A stretch of DNA of 64,000 bases from assembly GCA_947499955.1 (NCBI GenBank), contig CANMQI010000019.1, forward strand, positions 39,951-103,950, in the 5' to 3' direction. This document shows positions 46,380 to 54,951 of this stretch, one piece after another (position 1 is the first letter of the stretch; every line of letters begins with the position of its first letter). The stretch is from an uncultured Granulosicoccus sp. GTDB lineage: Bacteria > Pseudomonadota > Gammaproteobacteria > Granulosicoccales > Granulosicoccaceae. The translations under genes were made by a program, and so were the position numbers. Under the pieces are notes generated by a model. The model made no database searches and was not told where the DNA came from. It saw only the letters and a list, made by a program, of their open reading frames with translations.

Positions 46380-47107
46380 AGCTCCCGGGCCAGTTCCCGT
46401 GCCGTAGAGCCGGTGGTCAGTACATCATCGACAATGGCCACATGACGACCCGCAACCTGGTCCTGCGCGCGAAAGGCACCCAGTATTCGGTGCTGGCGCT
46501 CGACACGGCTCAGTCCCGCGAGCGAACCGGTATCGTATTCGCGCGCGACGGCGCGGGCATGAGATTGAATGTCCAGTTCCCGGGCACACCAGCGCGCGAT
46601 ATCCGCTGACTGGTTGTAACCACGCTGGCGCAGCCTGCTGGCGTGCAGCGGCACGGGCATCAGCTGTTCGGGCAGCGGCTGAGCGGGCAACCGTTGCCGG
46701 CGTACCGTTCGAGCCAGCAAGGTACCGAAGACTCTTGCCAACACACGCTGATCACGATATTTCAGCGCCTGTATCAGACGATCGACCGGAAAGTCGTAGC
46801 GGTAGGGAGCCACAATGCGGCTGAACGGGCTGCTGAGGCCGGCGCAATCCGGGCAGCACAGCGTACCCGCCGGTGCAATCTGGTCGCGGGGAACCCCTGT
46901 CATCTCGGCACCGCAGTTCAGGCACAGGCCGGAGACGTAACCCAGCGGTTCTTCGATGACGCACGGTAGCAGCAAACTTTCACAGTCGTCACACAAGTCG
47001 AGGCCATTACCGCCAGCCCGGGCACATATCGCGCACTGAGAGCCAATATTCAGGCGCCGAAGTGCGGTTTTCGACCGTTGTGGCAATGAAGCCATTGAAA
47101 AATGCAT
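46316..47107 (-). CDS. comF: ComF-family phosphoribosyltransferase
   Basis: About 263 residues. The N-terminal zinc-ribbon-like cysteines (CAICARAG, LCDDCESLL, CLNCGAEM, CCPDCAGL) precede a PRTase domain with RGYNQSADIARW and the PRPP-binding signature VAIVDDVLTTGSTARE. ComF proteins are needed for DNA uptake after transport across the inner membrane, though many genomes keep them for other functions. ATG 47107 has AAAGGA upstream. The gene is convergent with the GTPase and the last 64 bp of both overlap. Confidence 0.93.
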   Translation of the reverse strand: MHFSMASLPQRSKTALRRLNIGSQCAICARAGGNGLDLCDDCESLLLPCVIEEPLGYVSGLCLNCGAEMTGVPRDQIAPAGTLCCPDCAGLSSPFSRIVAPYRYDFPVDRLIQALKYRDQRVLARVFGTLLARTVRRQRLPAQPLPEQLMPVPLHASRLRQRGYNQSADIARWCARELDIQSHARAVAREYDTGSLAGLSRVERQHRILGAFRAQDQVAGRHVAIVDDVLTTGSTARELARELYDTGAASVELWVLARTSSSR

Positions 47108-47441
47108 CAGCAAGTGTCCTTTTGCTTATGAATCGTGGTGGATAGCCTACACTCTGTTGTAAGTCTCGACGGGGGTTACGATTCGGTTGTTGTTTTTTTC
47201 ACACATGAATACTGTGGATTGAGTTTACAATCGGCTTGTTTACCGCTATACAAGACAAAAATACAACAAATCTGCGTGGTGTCTCGAAGGGCTGTTTCGC
47301 TGGCCGGAGATTTGTTGACGTTTTGGAGTGACTGACTGACTCCGGCAGTCTGCAGCCAGCCCCGACAGGCTCTGCATGGCTCTCGAGTCAGCGTTTGTAG
47401 AATTTTTTGCTTATTCAAATGTCAACTAGTGGGAGCTAGCT
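47108..47441. other. 334-bp AT-richer divergent gap
   Basis: Contains the promoters of comF (minus) and the first ompA-like gene (plus). A T7 run at about 47192-47198 and the GGGAG ribosome site before 47442 are visible. No convincing gene or -35/-10 pair was found by eye. Confidence 0.5.
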
Positions 47442-48107
47442 ATGAATAGAAATATCGGTACCGTCAGTTCAATCGCGGCCTTGCTATTGGGCAGCAGTGT
47501 CGTAATGGCCGAAGGTGTGGCGCTGGATCGAACCATCGAGATCCCTGCGGGCAACGCCGGCTATGCCAACTCCATGGGCGATGCCATCAAGACCGGTCTG
47601 GGTGATTGCCTGCAAATCGGCCTGTACAGCGACGAATCACAGGTTGATGCCTGTGCCGGCATCGAAGATGCTCCGGAAGAAGTGGTTGAAGCAGAGCCTG
47701 CACCAGAAGCAGCACCAGCACCAGAACCAGTCCAGAAAGAGCCAATCGTGACCACGGCGACTCTGGGCGGCGAAGCGCTGTTCGACAACAACTCTGACGT
47801 GCTGAACGCATCCAGCGAACAAGCCATGGCAAATCTTGTTTCCGAACTCGAGAAATTCCAGGAAATCACTGCCATCGAAGTGGTTGGTCACACTGACGCA
47901 AACGGCGAAGCCAGCTACAACCAGGGCCTGTCCGAGCGACGTGCTGCCGCGGTTGAAGCCTTCCTGAAGGCAGCCTACCCCAATGTTGACGTCACCAGCA
48001 GCGGCATGGGTGAAGACAGCCCGGTTGCGACCAACTCTACGCCTGAAGGGCGTCAGCTGAACCGTCGTGTTGAAGTTCAAGTGACTGCCAAAAGCATCAC
48101 TGAGTAA
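47442..48107 (+). CDS. OmpA-like periplasmic protein (first of tandem pair)
   Basis: 221 residues. Signal peptide MNRNIGTVSSIAALLLGSS cut after VMA, then a short domain with AIKTGLGDCLQIG and a second Cys in DACAGIE, an acidic Ala/Pro/Glu linker (EAEPAPEAAPAPEP), and a C-terminal OmpA domain (EALFDNNSDVL, VVGHTDANGEASYNQGLSER, EGRQLNRRVEVQV) that binds peptidoglycan through the conserved Asp and Arg. There is no beta-barrel and no lipobox, so it is a soluble periplasmic or outer-membrane-associated protein. GGGAG sits six bases before the ATG. It is followed by a paralogue at 48284. Confidence 0.9.
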   Translation: MNRNIGTVSSIAALLLGSSVVMAEGVALDRTIEIPAGNAGYANSMGDAIKTGLGDCLQIGLYSDESQVDACAGIEDAPEEVVEAEPAPEAAPAPEPVQKEPIVTTATLGGEALFDNNSDVLNASSEQAMANLVSELEKFQEITAIEVVGHTDANGEASYNQGLSERRAAAVEAFLKAAYPNVDVTSSGMGEDSPVATNSTPEGRQLNRRVEVQVTAKSITE

Positions 48108-48118
48108 GTCGCCGTAAG

Positions 48119-48148
48119 CTGCGGGGGAGTCACCGGACTCTCCCGCAG
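48119..48148 (+). other. stable stem-loop between the ompA-like genes
   Basis: CTGCGGGGGAGTC pairs with GACTCTCCCGCAG (one G-U wobble) around a 4-base loop, 11 bp after the first ompA-like stop. It lacks a T-run, so it may stabilise the upstream mRNA or act as an attenuator between the paralogues rather than a full terminator. Confidence 0.5.
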
Positions 48149-48283
48149 TCCCTGTAACAACAGTCTGTCCCAGTTCCGATTATCCGGATCGCGAGTGTTC
48201 GTTTTTTTCCGGACCTGTACCCTTGCAGCAACACTCGGTAGTTACTGTCTTTACGCACATCCAAACCACCACGGAGAACAAAC

Positions 48284-48955
48284 ATGAACACTGGTAAATC
48301 CATAGCGTTCGGAGCCTGCCTGACATTGGTGTCATTCGCCGCATCCGCACACATTACCGAAGAAGATCACGGTCATATCGAGAATGACGGCTCAGGCAGT
48401 TACGTCACTTCTGATGGCGCTGTGCTGAAAACCGGCCTTGGCGATTGCATGCACACGGGCACTTTTTCCGACGATGCCATCATCAATGTTTGCGAAGGCA
48501 TTGAAGAAGAAGTGGCCGAAGTCGAGCCTGAGCCAGTTGCCGAAGTCGAAGAGACTGTCGTTGCAGAAGCTCCTGCTCCAAACCCGGGCAAGATCGATAC
48601 CCAACAGTTCAGCGAAGAAGCCCTGTTCGACACGGATTCCGCTCAACTGACCAGCGCTGGCGAAGCAGCCATGAACGGCCTGTTCGGTGCTCTGGCAGAG
48701 TACAAGGGCATCACTGATGTCTCCGTTACTGGCCACACTGACAGCCGCGGTGCCGAAGAGTACAACCAGGCACTGTCCGAAAGACGTGCTCAGACTGTTG
48801 CCGGCGTGATTGCCGCTCAATACCCTGATGTTCGCATCGACGTGCAAGGCATGGGCGAGACCTCACCGGTAGCCAGCAATGACACTGCAGAAGGTCGTCA
48901 GCTGAACCGTCGCGTTGAAGTTGAAGTCACTGCGACTCGCATGGTCTTCAACTAA
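48284..48955 (+). CDS. OmpA-like periplasmic protein (second of tandem pair)
   Basis: 223 residues with the same plan as the preceding gene: signal peptide ending ASA, a domain with VLKTGLGDCMHTG and a Cys in NVCEGIE, an acidic linker (EVEPEPVAEVEE), and an OmpA domain (EALFDTDSAQL, VTGHTDSRGAEEYNQALSER, EGRQLNRRVEVEV). The paralogues diverge in linker and sorting region but keep the Cys pair, implying a disulfide. A good intrinsic terminator follows. It has its own ATG with GGAG about ten bases upstream. Confidence 0.9.
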   Translation: MNTGKSIAFGACLTLVSFAASAHITEEDHGHIENDGSGSYVTSDGAVLKTGLGDCMHTGTFSDDAIINVCEGIEEEVAEVEPEPVAEVEETVVAEAPAPNPGKIDTQQFSEEALFDTDSAQLTSAGEAAMNGLFGALAEYKGITDVSVTGHTDSRGAEEYNQALSERRAQTVAGVIAAQYPDVRIDVQGMGETSPVASNDTAEGRQLNRRVEVEVTATRMVFN

Positions 48956-49014
48956 GACCCGAGCATGCCCCGCCCCTTCCCGGGGCCGGGCACCTCAACC
49001 TCCGGAAGTCAGAG

Positions 49015-49041
49015 AAGGCCAGCATCACGCTGGCCTTTTTT
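49015..49041 (+). terminator. intrinsic terminator after the second ompA-like gene
   Basis: AAGGCCAGC and GCTGGCCTT form a perfect 9-bp stem around a 5-base loop (ATCAC) followed by a T-run. It lies about 60 bp after the stop. This is the clearest intrinsic terminator in the window. Confidence 0.9.
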
Positions 49042-49108
49042 GTGGGCGGGTTCCGGTGATGGTTGCCCGGTCCCTCCCGGCAGGCCCGTGATTTGCTGGC
49101 CTGAGAAC

Positions 49109-50416
49109 ATGAATACACACATCTTCCGGCCAACAAGCTGGCCTCTCAGTCGTCATGCTCGCCACCTTCTGTGTCTGTCGATGGTCAGTCTGATTGCCGG
49201 CTGCATCACCAATACCCACGCCGAACAGGAACCCATCAACTGCGCCCTGCCGCATGTTGATCAGCGCCTGTCGCAATGCGAGATCGTTCGGCGAGCCAGC
49301 GAATTCAGCAGCTGCCTGTCTGCCGAGGACATACGCGAGCACAGCTGTCTGCTCATGGATGCCGATGTGTCATTCTGCTCGGCAACGGACAGCCTGCCGA
49401 TCACGGCCTTCTTCAATGAAAACCAACGCACTCTGGACTGTGCCGGCGGGTCAATCGATCATGGCTGGGGCCGCGTGTCCCTGCCACAGGGTGCTGTCAC
49501 CACCCAGATCTCGCGCAAGCCCGCTGTACGCTTGTCCAACGACCGCTCACTGTCTGACATCACCGTCAGAAACTGCACCCTGCGAGGCACCAACCACATG
49601 GGAATCGAAGCCACCCGATTCTTCGGTGGCGAACTCGGCCCGGATGGAGAGATCGGTGACGACGAGCCTCTACCGATCGGTCACCAGAATCTGAGCTTCG
49701 AGAACCTCACCATCGAGGACACCATCACGGGCATCTATCTGGGCAGCTTCAGCCGCGAGGTGGATATCAACCGGGTGAGCATCGACAATACGCAACGCAT
49801 CGCCATCTATTCCGAAGCAGGCAGCCACGACGTACGAATTCGTCAGTCGCTGATCAGCAACAATCAGTCACGTGAGGCCATCGCCATCGATTCCACCTAT
49901 GACAGCGAGGTCTCCGACACGCTGTTTGTCAACAATCGCGAAGGCGGCATCAATGTGTATCAGAACTGCGGAGAACTCAAGGGTATCGTCTGCCCGGTGA
50001 TTCGCTCGACACCCCCCAACAACAATCGCATCATTGGCAACCGCTTCGTCAATACCGGTGTTTCCGGCGTACAGATTGCCTCTCGCCAGGGCCGCAGTCA
50101 TTCCTTCGGCTGGTGCGCCACACTCAACGGACTACCCGGCAAGTTCACGGACACCTCAGAGGGCAATGTGGTCTCGGACAACACCTTCGTATGCAACGAA
50201 GGCACCTCACTGGTCATCCAGGACGGCCCCAACCAGGTCGTCAACAATACTATCGTGGCACGCGATCACTGCATACCGTTCGAAGTCTCCACCGGTGGTC
50301 ACGGCAGCAGCAAGCGACAGTTGCTGGACGGCCTGCAACTGCGGGGGAACCATGTGGATGCCACCCGGCCACCCCGCCTGCGCAACTTGAGCGACAAGGT
50401 CACGATAGAGGAATGA
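49109..50416 (+). CDS. lipoprotein with right-handed beta-helix (NosD/pectate-lyase-like)
   Basis: 435 residues from ATG 49109. The signal peptide ends in a lipobox (SLIAGC), so it is membrane-anchored. Repeats such as LTIEDTITGIYLGSFSREVD, ISNNQSREAIAIDST and FVNNREGGINVYQ form the rungs of a parallel beta-helix, the fold of NosD, pectate lyases and tail-spike-like glycan-active proteins. No catalytic residues could be singled out. The terminator before it isolates it from the ompA pair. Longer frames start upstream, but lack a signal peptide. Confidence 0.78.
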   Translation: MNTHIFRPTSWPLSRHARHLLCLSMVSLIAGCITNTHAEQEPINCALPHVDQRLSQCEIVRRASEFSSCLSAEDIREHSCLLMDADVSFCSATDSLPITAFFNENQRTLDCAGGSIDHGWGRVSLPQGAVTTQISRKPAVRLSNDRSLSDITVRNCTLRGTNHMGIEATRFFGGELGPDGEIGDDEPLPIGHQNLSFENLTIEDTITGIYLGSFSREVDINRVSIDNTQRIAIYSEAGSHDVRIRQSLISNNQSREAIAIDSTYDSEVSDTLFVNNREGGINVYQNCGELKGIVCPVIRSTPPNNNRIIGNRFVNTGVSGVQIASRQGRSHSFGWCATLNGLPGKFTDTSEGNVVSDNTFVCNEGTSLVIQDGPNQVVNNTIVARDHCIPFEVSTGGHGSSKRQLLDGLQLRGNHVDATRPPRLRNLSDKVTIEE

Positions 50417-50526
50417 GGCCACCTTCAGAGAAATGCTGAAAAACGGCGTCAGAAACTGCATCAGAAGCTGTTCAACAACTCTTCACCCGCTCATGACAGC
50501 TCTTTCCAGCACCGTTCGCCCGCAGC

Positions 50527-51372
50527 TCAGGGGCGACTCAACTGCGTGATCCTCAGACTCGACTCCCCGGCCTCATGCACAACCGAGCGCTTGCGCAGCA
50601 TGACTGCCTGTATCTGATGAGCGCTCTGGGGCAGGGCCAGAGCTTTGCGGATGGTATCGGGTAGCAGAAACCGTCCGCTGTCATCGAGATCACACACTAT
50701 CGTGTTCGTCGCCATCCCGGCACCATCCGCAACCTTCAGAGTCAGCTCGATGACATCATCGATGGCCGGCGAACTCTGCCAGTCGATTGTCTGCTGTGCA
50801 TCGGCCAGAAAACCGTCCATCGACGTTGTCAGAACCAGAGGCATCAAGGGCGCCAGACTGATTGACTCGTAAGCCGGAAAATCCAGCGCCCCGGGGATAT
50901 GCAGATAGGCGTCCTCGGGCAGAGGCTCATCCAGCCAGCTCTCCTCGGTTGTATAGAGAACCCCCTTGCCCAGTCGTTGTGCCGGTAGACGCGTGACAAC
51001 TCCTCCTCGGTCACGAATCTCGAGAGCCGAGCCTGCCGACAGGGTCTGCTCCCACAAAGTGCCGGAGCGCTGCACGGCATTCGCTGAAGCCGCAGCCTCC
51101 GAGGGCAGATGTGACAGGCCAATCTCTTCGGCCTGATGACAGATCTGTCCATCTGTCTGCCACAACACCCGCCCTGCAAACACCCACTCAGGCACCCGGG
51201 TAAACCAGGCATCGAGCTGGTAGCGACCGCCCTGCTCGCCCAGAATCAACACGCCACGCGGCGCACCGTGAGCATCGGCATCGCCACTGGAGCTCTGCTT
51301 GCCTGGCGCTGTGTCACCGCCGCCGCAGGCGACAAGCAGCAGCAGACTCAGAAATCCGACATTCAAACGCAT
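50527..51372 (-). CDS. lipoprotein of unknown function
   Basis: 281 residues with a lipobox, MRLNVGFLSLLLLVACGGGD, cut before Cys16. After a Gly/Ser spacer the body is beta-rich (GVLILGEQGGRYQLDAWFTR, VLWQTDGQICHQAEEIGLS). No family recognised. It is last on the minus strand behind the cobalamin-type binding protein, separated by 99 bp, with no evidence of a shared function. Confidence 0.7.
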   Translation of the reverse strand: MRLNVGFLSLLLLVACGGGDTAPGKQSSSGDADAHGAPRGVLILGEQGGRYQLDAWFTRVPEWVFAGRVLWQTDGQICHQAEEIGLSHLPSEAAASANAVQRSGTLWEQTLSAGSALEIRDRGGVVTRLPAQRLGKGVLYTTEESWLDEPLPEDAYLHIPGALDFPAYESISLAPLMPLVLTTSMDGFLADAQQTIDWQSSPAIDDVIELTLKVADGAGMATNTIVCDLDDSGRFLLPDTIRKALALPQSAHQIQAVMLRKRSVVHEAGESSLRITQLSRP

Positions 51373-51471
51373 GGAAAGGCATTCCAGCTGGCCAGTGTAT
51401 TGCCCATATATAGCGACGCCTGGTCGCTACACACTGAGCGAGGCCATCCGGAGATGACAGCTGGCTCACAG

Positions 51472-52308
51472 TCACACGCTCGACGACTCGCCGTAATAGT
51501 CCATCATGATCTGATGCAGTTGCTCGAGACCATCGGTGAGGGCGGCAGGACCCGGCTGCAGAATATTGGCTGACTTGATCTCGTACAGCCGCCCATGCCT
51601 GACCGCATCGATCCGGTCCCAGCCAGCACGTGCAGCTACCTTGTCGGGCCTGAATTTCTTGCCACACCAGGAACCGATGATGATCTGCGGATCCGCATCG
51701 ATGACACGTTGCGGGTCAGCGATGATGCGATCCTTGCCGTGAGACATGCGCCCCAGCTCGGCGAAGCAGTCCTGGCCGCCGGCCACGCCCACCAGTTCGG
51801 ATACCCAGCGTATCGCCGAGATCATCGGCTCATCCCATTCCTCGAAATACACACGTGGCCGGGCAGCGTGCGGATTCGCCTGCAGATGCCTGTCTGTCTG
51901 TGCCTCGATCTCTGACAGGCGTTGTGCATATCCGTCCACCAGTGCCTGTCCACGCTCGGCAGCTCCGATCATGGATGAAAGCGTCAGTATCATGTCCAGA
52001 ATCTGCGACAGGGATCGCTGGTTCATGACCAGAACATTCACGCCGCGCCGAATCAGTTCGGCAGCGATATCAGCCTGCAGATCGGAGAAGCCGATAACCA
52101 GATCCGGTTGCAGATCGAGGATACGCTCGTACCTGGCAGAGGTGAACGCCGACACCTTGGGCTTCTCACGACGTGCCTGTGCCGGCCTGACCGTGAATCC
52201 GGAGATACCGACAATCCGGTCCTGCTCACCCAACAGGTAGAGCAACTCGGTCGTCTCTTCTGTCAGACAGACAATGCGCTCGGGATAACGAGCCCGAAGG
52301 GTGCTCAC
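51472..52308 (-). CDS. BtuF/periplasmic-binding-like cobalamin-type protein without signal peptide
   Basis: 278 residues of the helical-backbone TroA/BtuF fold: RIVCLTEETTELLYLLGEQDRIVGISGF, the mid motif LQPDLVIGFSDLQ, the long linking helix and GRLYEIKSANILQPGPAALTDGLEQLH. Bacterial homologues bind B12 or siderophores. No signal peptide or lipobox is present at the ATG (MSTLRARYPERIV) and no upstream in-frame start adds one; the protein would be cytoplasmic. Members lacking a signal have been seen beside other cobalamin genes and may be enzymes or sensors. It follows the HR-like gene by 18 bp. Confidence 0.78.
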   Translation of the reverse strand: MSTLRARYPERIVCLTEETTELLYLLGEQDRIVGISGFTVRPAQARREKPKVSAFTSARYERILDLQPDLVIGFSDLQADIAAELIRRGVNVLVMNQRSLSQILDMILTLSSMIGAAERGQALVDGYAQRLSEIEAQTDRHLQANPHAARPRVYFEEWDEPMISAIRWVSELVGVAGGQDCFAELGRMSHGKDRIIADPQRVIDADPQIIIGSWCGKKFRPDKVAARAGWDRIDAVRHGRLYEIKSANILQPGPAALTDGLEQLHQIMMDYYGESSSV

Positions 52309-52326
52309 TCTGCGACAGCGACAGAA

Positions 52327-52842
52327 CTACTGTGAGACGGGTTCGGGCAGGCTGATCACCAGCAAGTCACCGGTCTGCTCGAAAATCAACTGATGACTGG
52401 TGACACCGGCCAGTGTGGTGGTCTCGTCAACGACACCGCCCACTTCGAAGCGCCGCTCATCGGCGGTGACCACGTAGGAAGGCTCGGAAGCCGACACCAT
52501 CACCACCGGACTGCCAAACAGGTTTTCCAATGTGACCAGCGCTTCGGCTTCCAGCACGGGCAATTGTTCCAGAAGGGCATTCTGGCCATTGCCCACAGCG
52601 TCTCCGGTCAGTGCCTGAGAGTCCGCGCTCTGGCCTTCTGCACCGCTCAGCTCGGGCTCAGAGACAGCGACATCCTCCGGCATATCATCTGCCTGAAAAG
52701 CCTCCATGACGCGGTCTGTGACGATCAGGCCAAAGGCCAGCACGCCCAGAAGAATCAGAACCTTGTTCAACTTGCGTGGTCCGGGCTGCGGCTGCGACTC
52801 AGTCACATCGTTGTTTTCTGAAGGTGTGCTATTGGAATTCAT
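52327..52842 (-). CDS. single-pass inner-membrane protein with HR/PilP-like domain
   Basis: 171 residues. A cytoplasmic Gln/Pro-rich start (ESQPQPGPRKLN) is followed by one transmembrane helix (VLILLGVLAFGLIVTDRVM) and a periplasmic stretch. The last 65 residues, LFGSPVVMVSASEPSYVVTADERRFEVGG and DETTTLAGVTSHQLIFEQTGDLLVISLP, resemble the small beta barrel (HR domain) of GspC/PilP that contacts the secretin N0 domain. It lies 17 bp downstream of the secretin-domain gene. Similarity is by pattern only, but the pairing is persuasive. Confidence 0.55.
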   Translation of the reverse strand: MNSNSTPSENNDVTESQPQPGPRKLNKVLILLGVLAFGLIVTDRVMEAFQADDMPEDVAVSEPELSGAEGQSADSQALTGDAVGNGQNALLEQLPVLEAEALVTLENLFGSPVVMVSASEPSYVVTADERRFEVGGVVDETTTLAGVTSHQLIFEQTGDLLVISLPEPVSQ

Positions 52843-52859
52843 CGAATCGCCTGTCCAGT

Positions 52860-53612
52860 TCAGAAAGTGTCATAGCCGGGAATATCGGTGACCCAGCGGA
52901 TCGGCTTCGACAAGGTTGCCTGATCGGCAGCGGGTTTGCCTTCATCCGCCATGTCGGCCAGCATCTCATCGGAGCCGGCATCGATGACGGCCTCGCCCGC
53001 TGCCTGATCGACATCGGCGGCGGCACCGGCAAGCTCTGCCACAGCGCCTTCAATGCCGACCCTGGACTTCAGCTCCACGATCTGTCTGGCGCCATTGTCC
53101 GCCAATGCACCGGTGATCAGACCAGTGGCACGTTTGACGAAGTCAGGGTGCCCGGATACCCGTACGGCATCGGCACGAATCTCGATATCATTGCCCGGTA
53201 CAAGCTGTGCGAACAGCGTCGTCTTGAAGTCCTCGCTCAACTCGTCACTGACCACCGCGATGGAGACGCTGCTGCCACTACCACTGTCAACCGCGCGCAC
53301 GGTGCTCTCATCCAGATCGAACAGCACCGGATAATTGGCCGACAACTCAGCCAGCGTCTGCTCCAGGCTGCCTGTAAAACGCCCGGAAACCGACGCATCC
53401 AGCGGGCCATCAATGGTGGCGTCCCGACCGGAGGACTGCGCCAGTTGCTTCACAACCAGTGACAGGGGCGCCTCCTTGATCCACAGACTCAACTCCGGTG
53501 CGACACCGGCACCCTGAGCGGTCTCCGCCTCGTTCGTGTCTGCCAGGAGCGGGCCCCCTGCCAATGCCGAGCAGCAGAGCGTCACCAACAGCGCAGTCCG
53601 GCGCACGTTCAT
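52860..53612 (-). CDS. stand-alone secretin N0/N1-domain (STN) protein
   Basis: 250 residues. The signal peptide LLVTLCCSALAGGPLLADT is followed by a STN/N0 domain (about 41-107: ELSLWIKEAPLSLVVKQLAQ, DGPLDASVSGRFTGSLEQT) and a N1-like segment (LFAQLVPGNDIEIRADAVRVSG). It then ends in an acidic tail without the beta-barrel secretin domain. Such N domains normally form the periplasmic part of type II, III or IV secretion secretins. Here it would be a soluble periplasmic adaptor. The ATG overlaps the upstream lipoprotein stop by 4 bp (ATGA). This operon pairing with an HR-like protein is unusual. Confidence 0.65.
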   Translation of the reverse strand: MNVRRTALLVTLCCSALAGGPLLADTNEAETAQGAGVAPELSLWIKEAPLSLVVKQLAQSSGRDATIDGPLDASVSGRFTGSLEQTLAELSANYPVLFDLDESTVRAVDSGSGSSVSIAVVSDELSEDFKTTLFAQLVPGNDIEIRADAVRVSGHPDFVKRATGLITGALADNGARQIVELKSRVGIEGAVAELAGAAADVDQAAGEAVIDAGSDEMLADMADEGKPAADQATLSKPIRWVTDIPGYDTF

Positions 53613-54628
53613 GATTGCTTCTGACGCTTGAGCGTCAATACAACTCCGCGACGCGGCATGACTTCATCGAACAGTTGCGGCGCCCAGCACCCTTCTTCCA
53701 GAATCTTGTCGTGCTCCAGACCGGAGAACAGCAAGGCTTCCTTGACCCGGTTGGCACGCCCCAGTGCCAGCAGGCTGTTGCCGTTGCTGATATTGGTCTC
53801 ACCGTGGCTGCAACCAATCACCGACAGGACATCCGTGTCCGGATCCATCTCGGCCACATAGCGCTCGATGATGCTCTTGTTGACATCACCCAGACGCAGA
53901 GAGTCGTTGGGGAAAACCAGAATGCTCTGATCCACATCTTCAAAACCCGAAAACACACCCCGATAATTGGACGTCATGGTTTCGTACATGTTCTGCTTGA
54001 TGACTGTCGGCTCTTCCCGATTGAACCAGTCCAGCGCACTGGGTTCCGGCGGAGCCAGCATGTCGTCAATGCCCGGGCCTTCGTAAGACTTGAAAGCCAC
54101 CGCGCTGTATTGCGCGTCCGACGCGTCGAAGATCTCGTCATCGACAGTGATCTTCCGTTCACGGGTACCACGGATGATCTGCTCGCTTACCGGTACCGTC
54201 TTGCTGGCCACCACATCGTATTGCCGTTCTACCGACAGTTGACCGACCGACAGTACATACAGGTCTTGCACGCCCGTGTCAGTCTTGACTTGTCGAATCT
54301 CGGGGGTGACCCGATTGAGACCTTCGTGCCCCTTGACCCGTTCGACCTTGAAGCCTCGTTCGCGCAGCTCGCCTTCAACCTCGCGCTCGAAGCGGGAACG
54401 AGGCGGCGCAACCTGCACTGTTGCCATCAGGGGATTCAGATGCGGAAACTGCGCCAGTGAATTGACCAGGTTTTCCGCGATGAGATCGTAATCGGGACGC
54501 GGCTCCTTGTCCCAGGGAGCCTTCAGCCCCACCATGCTGCAACCCGTCAGACCAGACACGACTACTGACAACAGAAGAACTTTACGAATTCGGGTATACC
54601 GCATTGCAGAAGACTTGAATCTGACCAT
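53609..54628 (-). CDS. OmpA-like lipoprotein (first gene of secretin-domain trio)
   Basis: About 339 residues from ATG 54628 with GAGAG upstream (ATG 54604 is an alternative). The signal peptide ends with a lipobox (SGLTGC). The central region is not recognised. The C-terminus VLSVIGCSHGETN, NSLLALGRANRVKEAL and FDEVMPRRGVVLTLKR follows the OmpA-domain pattern but with Cys-Ser-His in place of the usual G-H-T-D, so peptidoglycan binding through that Asp is doubtful. It is anchored in the outer membrane by lipid and is translationally coupled to the STN protein gene. Confidence 0.68.
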   Translation of the reverse strand: MVRFKSSAMRYTRIRKVLLLSVVVSGLTGCSMVGLKAPWDKEPRPDYDLIAENLVNSLAQFPHLNPLMATVQVAPPRSRFEREVEGELRERGFKVERVKGHEGLNRVTPEIRQVKTDTGVQDLYVLSVGQLSVERQYDVVASKTVPVSEQIIRGTRERKITVDDEIFDASDAQYSAVAFKSYEGPGIDDMLAPPEPSALDWFNREEPTVIKQNMYETMTSNYRGVFSGFEDVDQSILVFPNDSLRLGDVNKSIIERYVAEMDPDTDVLSVIGCSHGETNISNGNSLLALGRANRVKEALLFSGLEHDKILEEGCWAPQLFDEVMPRRGVVLTLKRQKQS

Positions 54629-54951
54629 TGTCACCGGGTTCTCTCATTGGTTTTCCGGCTCGTAAGTGGAAACATGCCGGCAATCAACTAGCCTGCCTCG
54701 TGACAGGACTGCATCAACAACAATAGCGGTTTAAACCGGTGAACGGCACCGCTGAAAGCGACCCCGACAGACGCCACGTCAGAAGTTTTCTGTTTTGTAA
54801 TTGACTTTAAATCAATGTGTCAGAATAACGTCATGGAGTCCGGTGTGACATTGGCATGACGCCAATACCGACATGTATTTGACGAATTCGTTTATCGTGA
54901 ATTGACCCGTCGACACACTCGACCCTGACACCCCGTGACCACGCTAATGAC
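54629..54951. other. 323-bp divergent gap
   Basis: Separates the secretin-domain operon (minus) and the YugP-type protease gene (plus). It holds the sigma70-type candidate at 54801-54829 and is AT-rich around 54780-54830. No gene seen. Confidence 0.5.
54801..54829 (+). promoter_or_regulatory. candidate sigma70 promoter
   Basis: TTGACT at 54801-54806 and AATAAC at 54824-54829 are spaced by 17 bp, 5/6 and 4/6 matches to consensus. It is 122 bp upstream of the metallopeptidase ATG. An unusually AT-rich stretch surrounds it. Confidence 0.5.

Noticed and set aside
47135..47335. 66-codon plus-strand frame in the gap before the ompA-like pair
   Set aside because: AT-rich gap with no ribosome site, no homology and no consistent codon bias.
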